Below, piece by piece: positions 34,054-46,149 of a stretch of DNA of 64,000 nt (positions are counted from its first letter, which is position 1; each line of letters opens with the position of its first letter). Position numbers and translations under genes: made by a program. The notes beneath the pieces are model-generated. The model was not told the DNA's origin, ran no database searches, and saw nothing but the letters and a program-made list of their open reading frames with translations. Origin of the DNA: Chinchilla lanigera (Eukaryota > Chordata > Mammalia > Rodentia > Chinchillidae); NCBI RefSeq assembly GCF_000276665.1, contig NW_004955429.1, positions 3,576,184 to 3,640,183 on the forward strand. The letters run 5' to 3'.

Positions 34054-34135
34054 ATGATTCTTTGGGTGACTATTGTAAATAGTCTTGTAAAATATGTGTC
34101 CTGTATTATAATGTTTCCCTTGCAAGGTATCTCCC

Positions 34136-35759
34136 AAACCACAACAAACACCATGAGAAAACGTTAAAAGTTATAACTCCTGACACATCATCTCTTTTTT
34201 CTTAAATATACTTTATTGCATTCCCGGTTGCTTGGGAAAGATGTAACCTCATTATTGTAACAAAAGGTTGCGCATGATATGGCTCCATCTGACTTCTCCA
34301 TCCTTTCCCTCTCCATCACGGCTATGTCAGTCTCCTTTAAATTCCTTGGGTGCAACTTCAGGCTCTCCCTTTCCCAAACACGCTTGCACTGATCACTGGG
34401 TCTGACTGAAATGCTCTTCAAATGGCTGAGTTCTTCTCATGCTTCAGGCTTTAGTTTAAGTATTCCAACCTTTGAGAATCCTTCCCCTCAAAGTGGGAAT
34501 TCACGGAGACTGCAATACATAGATAGGGATCCACAGCTGCAAAAGCATGAATCCAGACTAGAACATTGTTCTTCCAACTCCTTGTCCACCTCACCTGCCC
34601 TAACTTTTATAGCAACCCATCATTACAATATCTTCTAATTTTATTTACTTACATTATTTAGAATGCTTAAAGCATGGAGGATATTGAAAATGTTAAATAA
34701 CTTCTGAGCAATTGAGACTGATTCTGGCAGGAAGAATTCTAACCAACAGAGAAGCCACATAAATATATACTTAGCAGCTTCCATGAAACTATGCACTCTC
34801 GGGTTCCTCTTAAAGAATCTTCAGAGAGAGTTCCTCTTATGATATATTTGTTTGCAAGGATCCTGATGATTTCTATTTTTAGAGACCATGAAAGTCTCAG
34901 TATGTGTTCTTTGATTTAAAACTGAAGTTTCTTTACTAAAGTGATATTTCCTCTACATGAGGGCAGCAGAATAGATTATTTTTCCTTATTTTTAACCCAA
35001 ACATTTCTATGCAAGTATAACATCTGTATATTTTAATGACTCACACTCATCTTTTGAACAGAGATGCTCTCCATTGTTGATTGGTCTCCCCCGAGTCTTG
35101 AGTATATCGAGCATATATAGCATGTGTCACCTTGGACAGGCAAAAACCAAGGAAAGATAATAGAGAAACAAATATTACTTTTCCTAACTATTACTAAACA
35201 GTATGCATCTATGTTTCAGATATTGTCATGCACCTGCCTTTTAGAACAACTAAATTACAAAGCAGGAAGAAATTTCAAAGTTTATTTAGCTTCATGACTT
35301 CATAGAGGCATTAAATCTGCTTGGCTGTGTCTCTATCAAGCTTCGTCCATGTTCTATTTTATCACCTGGAACCTGGGGAATTGATTCTTTCCTAGCACTG
35401 TGCTATCATTTCACAGCATTAACTTTTAGCAATTTAAGTCAAACTTAAATCTTTGGCTATTAATTCAATCATAAAAGGAACATAAGTTTTCATCTAGGTC
35501 ATCAATTGAGTGCTAAAGCACCAAGAACAGAATATAGTCATCATCCTTGAGAGAACTCCAGAACCATGAGCCAAAATATGCAATGTCCTAAAATCTGGCT
35601 GCAGTGACCAAGAAGGAGGATCATGGAAGTCTGGCATTGTATTATTGATGTCAAGATACACTCTGTGCATTCTACTAATATTCTTGATTGTCCTTCCTAG
35701 TCTACGAAACTTTGAAAAACTCATGGTGTCCATAAGCATGGTGATAGTAGGCACTGTTA
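34136..35759. other. Unassigned AT-rich stretch
   Basis: No named repeat, RNA gene or credible coding frame. Confidence 0.5.
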
Positions 35760-35975
35760 TTAAGTAAGCTCATACTCTTAAGTGAAATAAATTTGACACA
35801 TGTGTAAATATCACATTGTTTCTCTGGTGTGATACCAAACATGTAAATAAAGACTAACATGTATAAAAGGTATTGCGATATAGGAAGTAATTGTTCAAAA
35901 GAAAGGGGAACTATGGAGAAGGAGGTAAAAAGGAAAGGAGGGAAAAGAAAAAGAAAAGAGTCTATATCTTAAGGG
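35760..35975 (+). mobile_element. L1 3'-end fragment
   Basis: 'actcttaagtgaaataaatt', 'catcacattgtttctctggt'-like sequence and 'gaagtaattgttcaaaagaa' parallel 33590-33790 of the L1 fragment described above. It ends in a purine-rich gaaaagaaaaag run. A third, more diverged copy of the same 3' region. Confidence 0.75.
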
Positions 35976-38900
35976 AAACAAGAAAGCTCAGCTCCAAGTA
36001 GAAATTCAACAGAGGTTTACATATATTAATTCCCCTCTTCCACTGCAGTTTTCAAAATCTCCTCAAAGTTCTTCCAGCGCTCATTTTCATAATAATATAT
36101 ATCATGCTTAGAGCCTGATAATTTAATTTTTATCACAAATTGAGGGATGTTCTTCTCTGCATGTAACATCAGGTGATATTATTTTCCTTTCTGGGGCTGT
36201 TGGGGCTGGGAGATGCACAGTGCCTACTTATTAACACTATTAAAAATCAGCAGCTGAATCTAAAATCCCAAAGTTTCTTTACTAAGAAGATTCCTACAAG
36301 GTTATATGTATTCTTGACAATAAATAAAACAAATTTCACAATTACGTAAGTCTTCTATCTCCAATTTAGAAAAGGTTAAGGACCTTAGTTACATCAAGTT
36401 TTTGAAGGGAATGTGGGTCATAGTGGATGTCCCTAATCTTAGGTAACCAAGTGGAGCACTGAAGATGCATTCTAGAAAAAGCACAGGGCAAGGAAACAAG
36501 GATGAGAAAAAGACCAAGGTGTGTTGGCTATGCCCTTAGGCTGAGAAAGTACAGCGTATATCAGTTCTTCCATTTGAGCTTTCTGCAATAATGTGTACAT
36601 TTGTTTATAATTGCATTAAAAGGAAATGAGGTTAGCTTGGCATGACTTAGTTGCTTTAAGCGAACCCATACTGGCTGCTAAGGATTATCTTTTTAAAATA
36701 CTTCCAAATCATCTGCTGAATAATCTATCCAGAACTCTGTTTGAGAAGATTCCCAAATTCTTGAGAAATAGAAAGATCCCCAGGTAAAGATCAGGAGAAT
36801 GTTGCTACACAGGCACCTTACTCTTTCTCAACCTATTTCTTCTGGAAAATGAACGAGTACAAACAAATGATGTCCACTGCACCTCCCAGCTGTCAATCTG
36901 AAGATTCCTCCATCACATTAGTCTTTTGAGTTTGAACTTTGATTTTGTTCAGATTTGGAAATCAGGACCTTAATCATTTATAGTTTGCATATTTCTGCTC
37001 TCTATGTCCTAGACCCTGTTCTGCAACAATGCTGTTAATTGACTGGAGTAAGTTGTTAACATTCTGTGGGTCTCAGCTACTTGACTTTAAAAATAAAAGG
37101 GTTTCAATCAGATGATGTTAAATTTCTGTGTAAATTCTCCTAGACAATATTGAGTTTTGTTACTGTGGCCACCTTCTTCACCTGCTTGGAGTAAACAAGT
37201 GTTGCACATTCTATCCTTGAACATAGAAGCAGACTCGTCAACAGAGGTTGTGCAGAGAACCTAGACCTTTTAACAATTTACGAACAATATTTAAGGTGGC
37301 AAGTTGATTTATCAAAGTCCTTGCTTTGTTTTCAAATGCTTTTTACTTCCTCCATCACACTGACTTTTTAAAGGGAATACCCTTTCTCTTTCTGTTGAAC
37401 TGCAAATTTCATTGCTCAGCACGTTAGCACAGAGCAGCACACTCGCCCCGTACAGCAACACAGAAACTCTGAGGTTACAGGAGGAGGAATATTTAAAACT
37501 GCTTCTGTTTCTTTATTTCACAGGTAATGAGTGCTTTGGGTTATACAGCTATTTTATCCTGGCTTGATGGTGTTGCATGACTCAGAGTGGATGATTCTCA
37601 CAGGAAGGTTTGATTTTTATCCTTTGACTAAAAGCTAAAAATAGAGACTTCAACTCATTCTGGACTCTCAGCTGTCATATGCTAAAGAAACCTGGGCACT
37701 TGGCATGATTAGCTTATTGCGCTAAAAGAATCACCACATTCTTTAGGTTAAAATGAAGAACAAACAAATATGAGTGTATGAACATGGCATGCTGTTCCAT
37801 TTGCTACTGCCTTTATGCATGATACATTATGCAGCTGAAGGCGGTTTTCCTTTCAGACTTGCTTAAATGCAACTCTTTTCAAAGGTGACTATAATCGGGA
37901 GTAGCCAGGAAAAGAACAATTCTGACTAATCACATAGTCTTAAGTATATCTTCCTAATAATAAATGCTGGTAGAACTTTCCTGTTGTGATAGTCTCATTT
38001 TGTGTGGACAAATCATCCTTTATCATTCCTACTTCAGGAATAACCAAATTAGGGTTTAATGAGAGCTTTGCCTATTGAGCTACTGAGCAGATGAACTAGA
38101 ACTGAGACCTAGGATTTGTAGTTTTACTCCCTTCACATCTTTCCTCAACTAGTGTCATAAACGTCATCTTGACATACACATCACACACTGTTTGGCAAAG
38201 TCAGAGCTGTCCTCGTGAGGCGTGCCCAGCATATTCAAGTGCACACAGATTGTCTCTGGGTCTGAATGTTTCTTGTCATTAATGTTTATGCCACATAATT
38301 GCAATTCCAATTTTAGCCATTTCTAATCTCATAATCTTATGTTTTTGCTTGACTATTTCCTCTATAAAAACTTCCCTCAATCCTTAGTTTAGAGCTGGAA
38401 CCACAATAGGTTAATTAGTTTGGACAAACTCACCACCCCGAAAAGAAGAATATCTTAGTCTTGGAATTAACAAATGGGACATCTCCAGCATTAGTGTTAG
38501 ATTACACCTCTTGGTCATGTGGGTGGATTGCTGTTTGGAGCTCCAGTTAGTCAAACATAGACTCCCCACATTTTATCAGTAGAAAGAGATAAAAAGGGGT
38601 TATGTTAAAGTAAATTCCTTGAAGCCTTGCTACAGTATTTTTCTTAAATATTTTATTGGAGAGCATATCTCAGGTTTCTCAAGCAATCTGTCAGGTGACT
38701 GTACAGTTAGGAAGTAAAATCAAATTCCAACATCAGTCAATTAGACTATTTTGACTGAATCCATTGAAAAATTCCATTATACTATTCATAGTAACAGATA
38801 ATTTAATTTAAAATATTCAAATTGGCTTTCTGTGCTCCTTTAGTCAATGTTTACTCCAAATCTCCCCTTGTTGACCTACAGCTTTCACTGGGAAGTTACT

Positions 38901-39250
38901 AGTAATAGACATGAACCTCCAGCAAAAAGCATGCTGCAGGGTCTCAGTAGGTCTAACACCAACCTGCTGAGAGAAATAGGAAGGGAGAGTCTTGTATTTC
39001 TTTTAAAAACTGGGAATCAAGATATATCATGTGCAGATTCAAATTCTGTATAATAAATGTGATCATCACATATACTTAAACTGTACCAATAAACTTAAAT
39101 TTAAAAAAATCAGGATCTAGGAAGTGGGGACAGTCTTGGAGAACTTGAAATTATATGCTTAGGAACATTAGTGGCAAGAGCTTCTGTGGCTATTACATTC
39201 TATTAGTAATTACTTGTAGAAGTCCTGAGATGACATTGAAAATGACTTTA
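35976..39250. other. Mostly unique AT-rich DNA, with a possible conserved block
   Basis: I find no gene. 37340-37860 stands out as repeat-free with compact motif-like words: 'cagcacgttagcacagagca' near 37420, 'catgattagcttattgcgct' near 37704, and an octamer-like 'tttatgcatgatacattatg' at 37812-37831. A 'tttatttcacaggtaatg' near 37510 resembles overlapping acceptor and donor words. Function is speculative. Confidence 0.3.
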
Positions 39251-39289
39251 ATGGACTCAGGATATTTCTCCACCTGTGCCTTCATTTTA

Positions 39290-39850
39290 TCTGGTTCATG
39301 TCTAGGACAGTTACCCATGGTTCATCTCTGAATTCACCCTTCTTTGCTACGCTTTGTGGCTACTGGAGATGGATCTTGAAATATTTCCTCTCAGCTGGTG
39401 CAGAGTTGGTCCTTGATAGAGTTGAGAGCATTGGTGAACTACTACTAGAAGAAGGGCTTCTCTTTTTTTCCCTGGTGTTTTATTTTTCTTGCTCTTGTGA
39501 CATGGCATGTAGCTTCCTTGTTGGAAGGTGTTTTTCTTGCCAATGGGATGAAAGGGACACAGTGGTGTGCACCCACCACTGCCCCCAGGGTGAAGCTTCC
39601 CTGTGAGTTTCGTCTGCATCCCCCAGCCAGCCGGTCCTGGTTTGTAGCATCTCAGTGAACTTCACTATCCACTGGCCTTCAGATGTATCCTCTCCAGTGA
39701 GAAGCATGTGAGCCACAGAGCAGAGCCTTTCCCAGCTTGTTCCTTCTGGGGCATCTCTCTCGCTCAGCCCTAGAGGAAGCAGCTGCACTCTGCATCGTCA
39801 ATTTTCTTTACCACCCTAAGAAGTTATGGTCTTGACAACAGGCAATACTT
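39290..39850 (+). repeat. LTR-like sequence near the endogenous retrovirus
   Basis: The blocks 'ggtgcagagttggtccttga', 'cttgctcttgtgacatggca', 'gcccccagggtgaagcttcc', 'cagccggtcctggtttgtag' and 'tctctctcgctcagccctag' follow one another as in a solo LTR or a retroviral flank. Assignment is from general resemblance. It may or may not belong to the retroviral relic at 41-44 kb. Confidence 0.3.
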
Positions 39851-40999
39851 TTTGTGCTACAATTTCTTAGTACAGAATCCTAGTGTGGCTTTTGTTTCTG
39901 ACAGGAACCTGACTGACTTAGAGTCCCTTCATGAACAGATCATCCTTGGCCTCTGATTCATGTGGCTTCCACTGTTCTCTCCTCCGTTGGGACCCATTTA
40001 TGACTTGGCTTTGGACATTGTTCTCTGGAACTGACAAACAGATCTCATGCTACACTGCCTCACAGTTTTTCTGGATGCTATGAATTGAGTTAAGCTGGTT
40101 TCATAGTTACCTGTAATACCACTGGCTGATTTATAACATCCCCCTTCCGAACACCTATCTTTCATCCAGTTTGGCCAGACAAAGTAATGGGTCATGTTTA
40201 AAAAGTCCAAATAATATGACTTGTCTCCAGGTAAGTTGTGTGAGCTGCAGAAACAAGAAGCAGTTTTGACTCATTGCATCAATTTGAAGGGAAGGTATCG
40301 AAATAATTTTTGAAACCACCTACTGCAGCTTGGTCAATACTGGCTGTGTGGCTAAAGAACACTTAAGAGATTATAGAACAGTATTTGCCACCACTGCTAC
40401 CATGACTTAATGGTCAATCTACTGAGACAAATAGGAAGGCTTACTGTGTTCACATATATTATTTCATTTAATTATTATAGTAAGCCAATAGAATCCACAG
40501 TATATATGTATACATTTTAAATAATTAACTGATATGATTATGTGATTGTGGACACCAACAAATCTGAAATCTATAGGAAAGCCTGTCAGGCTAGACACAC
40601 ACGGAGAATTTCTATGCTACTGTCTTGAGTTTGGGAAACCTCATGCTGGCCTTCAACTGACTGTTTATTGGTTATAGATATTAACTCGGTCTACAAAACA
40701 CCTTCCTGGCAACACCTACTTTACTATTTGACCAAAGAACTGAGCTTCATAATACATTTAAATTGAAACATAAAACCGATCATCACTGTCTGTCCTTTAT
40801 CAGTGTAGTACAAACACACATCCACTTAAATAATATTTAATATGCAAATAAAGGTAATGACAAACCATTCTTATACTTGATGTGATATAACTATCTGACA
40901 TATAACCAAATAGACACAAATCTTTTCCTTAGAAAAGTGTGCAAAATCCTGCAGTGATCGCTCTTCTTTATAACATAAAAATTGTGACATGAAGTAATT

Positions 41000-43900
41000 A
41001 GCACTTAAATTTGAGTCCTTGTTTCTGATACCAGCCATCTGGTTGTCGGCTGTAGTAATAACTGTCTGCTTCCGTTGGCCACTTGCATTCCCTGTGTCTG
41101 CAGTAACACCTCAGCTGGTCATGACTCTTTCCCTGATAAGATGAACCAAGCTTTCATTTCTGAGGAGTCTGAGTCAATTATCCTGCCTGAATTTGTTGTT
41201 TCAGTTTTTCACTGAATTTATTCACAGTACATGGGAATACTAAGACACACTCCAATGTTCTCTTGGTAATCAGGATCACACATCTCAGCCAGTAAATCAC
41301 CTCCCTTTTACTTGTAATTTAGAGCCAAGAGGAGCTCAAAGTGGCCAAGTTGTAATTTTCACTTCCTGTTCAACGGAACCTTTGTTATATCTTTCCTTGG
41401 ACTAAGACTTCTGGACTAACAGAGCATAAGAATGTGGAGTCAGAAAGAAAAGATTTTGCTACTGGATCACTATGAGTAATAATGAATAATACCACTCCCT
41501 TTTCCAACCTTAATTCCTAGAGCAGTGAATCTTGGTTGCAAAAAAATAGAACTATATACTGGATGCTGATTTAGAGTAAATACAACCTCCTGGAGAAGTT
41601 GACCTAAGACCTATAAGGTGGCCACATACCTGGCAGGGTAAATGAATCTTCAAAAAGCCATTTCACTATTTTAGTGACCTAGCTGCTTCAGCATGGTGGG
41701 GAACATGGAAAGATATGTGTGAATTTTGAGTGCAAGCCCAATGATGCCATTCATTTGCTATGACGTGAATTTGTTTATCAGAAGCAGTGCTATGTGGTAT
41801 ACCAGGGTGAGAATAAGGCATTCTTTAAGTCCATGGATGGTGGTTTTGGCAGAAAAACTACATGCCTAGAAGTCATCCAGATTACAGATCTACTCCAGTA
41901 GGAACTATGATGAGTGATCCAATGTAACTAACTACCTTTCAGATAGCTGACTAAATATGAGGATTGATGTCACACTGAGACTTGGTAGTGGTCTGTATTG
42001 CTAACGAACTGAGCACTCACCCAAGTGATCTTTATGAGGGAAAGTTCACGTTGCTGAGTCTATGTAGAACCTCCATTTCTGTCCCATGGTCACTCTGTAC
42101 ATCAACTTATGGGGCAATAACCAAAGTAGCTAGAAAATGTGCTGACCAGTATCCATAGAGAAGATCATCTTCCCTACTTCATTACTAAAAGTTCCTCTGT
42201 AGAGGTCACCCTTTGGTAAGTATTCACTTGGAATGCAAATGCCTTAACTTCATTTTTCCCCATCTCAAAATATCTATTTACATAACTCTTCTCAAGACTT
42301 CTTAGGAACCAGTTATTCGGTCATGTTCCTCCCAAGTCTTTGACAATCAAGCTAAACCATCAGTCACAGCCAACCAATGGCCAGACCTCTAGCCATCTCT
42401 CCCTCCAAGCAAAACAAATAACCAGGCACACTGCCTGTAGTTATGCTCTTTGGGAGGATTTTACTTCTTGAGGGTGCTCCACAAAGGGGCCACCTGCATG
42501 TTGGACAGAACTGTTATATAGTCCTAAGGTGATTATATTTCTTGCATACTAAATTGACATGAGACTATAGAATTGAAATACTCCTAAAGTGGGACACTGA
42601 AGGGTTTTATGGCCTTAGCAATTGAAAATCGGCAGAATCTATTGATCTTTACTAATAAATATGGACAAAAAGTTTTTGCAATATCAATAGCTGCAAAGAA
42701 GGTAGCAGAGGTGTGTGAATTTGTGCAGGGAATAAGCTGCATTTGGAATCCAGCTGCAATTCAAATCACCACCTGGTTACGTTTATGGTAATCTGCTTTC
42801 GTTCTCTAAGATCCATATGTCTTCTGTAAAGGCCAAATAGGAGTGTTAAATGGCAATGTGTTGGGAATTGTCTCCTGTACCCTTTGGGTCCACTGTGATG
42901 CCACTAATTTCTGCAACCTTTCCTGAAATGCAATCTTGCCTCCAGCATACCATATTCCTGTAGGAGGCAGCTCTAGTACCTTCCACTTGCCCTTCCCTAC
43001 TACAGTAGCCTTCACTCCACAGGTTAGAAAATCACTGCGGGGATCCTGTCAGTTGCAGAGTGTTTTCATTCCAATTACATAGCTTTGAATGAGGAAGATA
43101 ACCACAACATGGAGTTGGGGACCCACAGTTGCCTGTGAAACATTTCTGGGCTAACTCTTCTTTGGTTCTTTAACCTTCATAAGCCCCACTTTGGTGGTGA
43201 AATCAGCATTATTCGGAACTTCTGAGTCTGTGAGCTCATTAAATGCAGAATCTCTGTGTAGTGGGCCTGATCACCTTTATGTTCCTTATGCCATTATCCA
43301 AACCCTTATTACCAAGTTTCATACACTCCTTTGATGATAACATATGTAAATGTATATATATATGTATACACACATATATATGGATACATATTATATATAT
43401 AATTTGTAAAAATCAGGCAGTGTTTTGGAGTGTAGTGTATTTCCTCATATGTCACACTTGACACTTTTATTTTAAGGCTGAATGGAACTTGAATCTAGCT
43501 ACAGGTCTGGAAGCAAGGAAGAATGGTGAGAATGTGAATCAGCAGTGTCTGGCGAGGCAGCTTCCTCAGAGGATGGCATGACAGCTTTATCAGACAAAGC
43601 TGGTGTGAGTGGCAGGGCAGCTTCTACTGGTGAAGAAGACTCAATAGAATTTGAGAGTTCATGGTCCCCAGGTTTGTCAAGATCTACCCATATATCCCCA
43701 TTCTGATTTTTTAGAGATTCATCCTTTCCAATTGGTGCAACTTTAATATTCTTGTAAATTTGGGAATTCAGTTTGCATTGTAAGTCAGCCACATACTGGG
43801 TGACATTCATGAATATCTGCATATACTAAGGAATTTAAGGAGTTGGGGGCTGGCCAACATATAGTGGAAGCTGGCAGGCGGAACTCATATAAAAGCTAGA
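41000..43900 (-). pseudogene. Decayed ERVL-type endogenous retrovirus, pol/gag remnants
   Basis: On the minus strand the region 43250 down to 42600 keeps the order protease end, then the start of reverse transcriptase. Directly visible are the frame 43015-42806 containing LPFNTPIWPLQK, typical of the reverse-transcriptase N-terminus, and further on in the same frame a palm-like AAIDIAKTF near 42700-42662. At least two in-frame stops lie between these pieces. The 107-codon minus frame 43822-43499 may be gag-derived but has no decisive motif. The element is therefore an inactive, old insertion. Limits at both ends are approximate, and no flanking LTR pair could be paired with certainty. Confidence 0.6.
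43345..43405. repeat. AT-rich simple repeat
   Basis: Runs of 'tatata' and 'acacatatat' over about 60 bp, just upstream (in + coordinates) of the retroviral gag-like stretch. Confidence 0.85.
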
Positions 43901-44385
43901 CTACAGTCTTGGGACAGAATTACTTTCCAGGAAATCTCAGCTTTTATTTTAGGCTAGCAACTCATTGCATGAAGGCCACCCACACTAAGGGTATTTTCTA
44001 TTAAAGTCAAGTAACCATAGATATTAATGGCATCACAAAATAGTTTCTTAGCAACAGCTAGGTTAGCAGCTGACCAAACCACTGGGTACTGTAACCTAAC
44101 CAACTGATATGTATAAATTTAACCATCACACTAAGTTCTATTTCTAAAAGTAGAAATAACTAGAACCGGAAGTGATCAGGCACTGTGCTCTCCCTCATTC
44201 GATCAGTAAGTGTCAGCATTTTTTCCCCTCAGGAAGATTTACCGCAAGGTTTTAAGACCTTTGCTCAAATCTCTTCCTTGCCTGCCAGACAACAATGCTA
44301 CTTGCTGAAGAACAGACCTTTGTCATAGGAGAGTTTTGTTTTAGGAGCCACGATTAGAAGCCAGGTGGGTTCTACTTGTTTTTTC

Positions 44386-44482
44386 TTTCTTCTTTTTTTT
44401 TTTTTTCCTGTACTGGGAATCAAACTCACGACCTCAAGCTTGCCAGGCAGGCGCTGTGCTGCTGAGCTAAATCCCCAGCCCC
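44386..44482 (-). mobile_element. ID-like tRNA-derived SINE, minus strand
   Basis: A T-rich run followed by 'ctgtactgggaatcaaactc', 'acgacctcaagcttgccagg' and 'gctgagctaaatccccagcc' is the reversed tRNA-like head. The flanking repeats tctacttgttttttc (44371-44385) and tctacttgctttttc (44483-44497) differ at one of 15 positions. Same subfamily as the copy at 12653. Confidence 0.9.
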
Positions 44483-44499
44483 TCTACTTGCTTTTTCAA

Positions 44500-46040
44500 A
44501 AGTGTGAGGATGCCTAGAATAATAAGCCCTATGGAAAAGTCAATGCCGCTACAAGCCTCAAAACCAAAAAGAAGCTTCTCACCACTATTTACTCAGCTGT
44601 TGACTCAAAGCCTTAATGAGAATTTGGTAAAAAAGAAAAAAACAAACTCTTGATATGAGCATTTCTCTTCCTCTGTCTGCATAGATTTTTCAAAGTTTCT
44701 CGAATTTTAAGCTTTTGGCATCTTTTAGAGCAGCGGTACAAAATTTGGCTTCACGATTCACTTTCATGAGTTACATATTATCAAGAAAAGTATCGAGATA
44801 AGAGTGTATACACAAATGCTATGGGAGTTGCAAAATGAGAAATTAATAAATGTGCTATCAGAGAATCAAGTATTAATGGCCTTTTCAAAGTGCTTTTTAA
44901 AAAAGTACATTAGGAGAGTTGCCTGGTTGCAATAAACACTATCTGAATTCTGTTGCAAAGGGAATAAATAATTTCTGAATTATATCAAGGAAATCTAGAT
45001 TTTCATGCATCGAGATGTCTTGAAATGATATTCCTTGTGTTAATGCAATATATCTTGCATGGATCCTAAAGAGAAACCTTTGTCCAATCCCTCGGCTCCA
45101 TGCCTTCTTCTTCATTTGGATGTTGCAAAATTCTCTCTTTTTAAATTCATGATTCAGTTGGTATTCAGCTAAGATGTCAAACTGGTATTTCAGATGGGAG
45201 AAGGGAGTATTTTTTCTAACTGTCCTTATGTATAGGTCGATTCCTGAAAGGACTGGATACTCAGAGTTGGGGGTGGAGGCCCCAAAAGAGAATAATGACA
45301 AATCTCAAGAAATAACAGAATAAGCATGTAATTATGATCTACTTACTATTTTTAACAACATAACCTCTCTGAACAACTTTGAAGTTTAATTTTATCTGCC
45401 CATTGCAGTCTCTTTGTCACTTCAAATTACACTGTTAACTACTGTATTTTGTTTTTTCCTTGCTTTTTTTTTTTTTTCCTGCAAGAAACAGAGAAAGAAC
45501 CTGGGAGGAAGTCATTGTACTAGCAGCCCAGGATGAGATTTGTAATCTGTAAAGAAACTCCAGGGTGGTGAGAGTCACCTCTTTGAACTGCTTCATTCAA
45601 GTTTGCTTCTATTTATCCTTCAGAGATCTTTGAATGTCTCAGCTCCACAGTCTCCATTTCTCCCTGGAATTGGGTAAATAAAATGTAATTTGAAACCAGT
45701 GTGGTAGGAGAAAGGGCAAGGAGTTAATTTCTTGAAGTTGAGCCCTGCAGTAGCCTCATTAACAAAATACTGGACCAGACAATGGCAGCATAATGTAAAT
45801 AAAGCTTCTAAGCAGGGAGATGTGTATGGGTCCTTTGAAGGGGTGAAGTACTAACTGGTTTGTTACTTCTTTAGCTGTGGATTTTGAACCCAGTTAAAGT
45901 TAGGGTTATAGTTAATATTCAATTTAAGGTCAGGAATAGGGCACTATCAGCTCCACTTCCTAAAGAGAAAACTAAATTTCAGAGAAATTAAGGAATATTT
46001 CCTATGACACCCAGTACATTCATTTTCTGTGCCTCTCTTA
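44500..46040. other. Unassigned stretch with a possible MIR end
   Basis: 44939-45301 (minus) is an uninterrupted 120-codon frame with no recognisable domain, splice context or repeat, so I do not call it a gene. 45925-46015 has a weak MIR-like order ('agagaaaactaaatttcaga', 'gaaattaaggaatatttcct'). Confidence 0.4.
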
Positions 46041-46044
46041 ATGT

Positions 46045-46145
46045 GTGTATTGTCAGCTACTCAGAAAGCTGAGGCAGAAGGATTGCTTGAGCTCCTGAGA
46101 TTGAGGTCAGCCTGGGCAACATTGTGAGATCCCCCTCAAAAAATA
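46045..46145 (+). mobile_element. 7SL-derived monomer SINE (B1/FLAM-like)
   Basis: It has 'cagctactcagaaagctgag', 'gcagaaggattgcttgagct', 'gaggtcagcctgggcaacat' and 'tgtgagatcccc', then an A-rich end. This follows the right side of 7SL RNA and of early B1/FLAM-type monomers. The left 40 bp are lost or unrecognisable. Confidence 0.75.
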
Positions 46146-46149
46146 GCTA

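Larger units (their letters stand above)
32400..34135 (+). repeat. LTR-like unit with internal tandem repeats, split by an L1
   Basis: The left end ('gtggattgactactggtggt', 'caacttataacctccagttg') and the right end after 34072 ('attgtaaatagtcttgtaaa') resemble the two ends of the LTR-like element at 48926-49384. Between them are short tandem repeats (32813-33120 and 33230-33360), duplication B copy 2, and a 5'-truncated L1. Calling the whole an expanded LTR is inference. The individual repeats are directly visible. Confidence 0.4.

Noticed and set aside
44233..44330. Phase-0 exon-like frame after a strong acceptor (ttttttcccctcag)
   Set aside because: The frame is short, ends in a stop without a polyadenylation signal nearby and lies next to the retroviral relic, so it may be part of that element.
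44939..45301. 120-codon minus strand open frame
   Set aside because: No domain, no repeat match and no splice signals that I can see; kept only as a note because the length is slightly above the local background.
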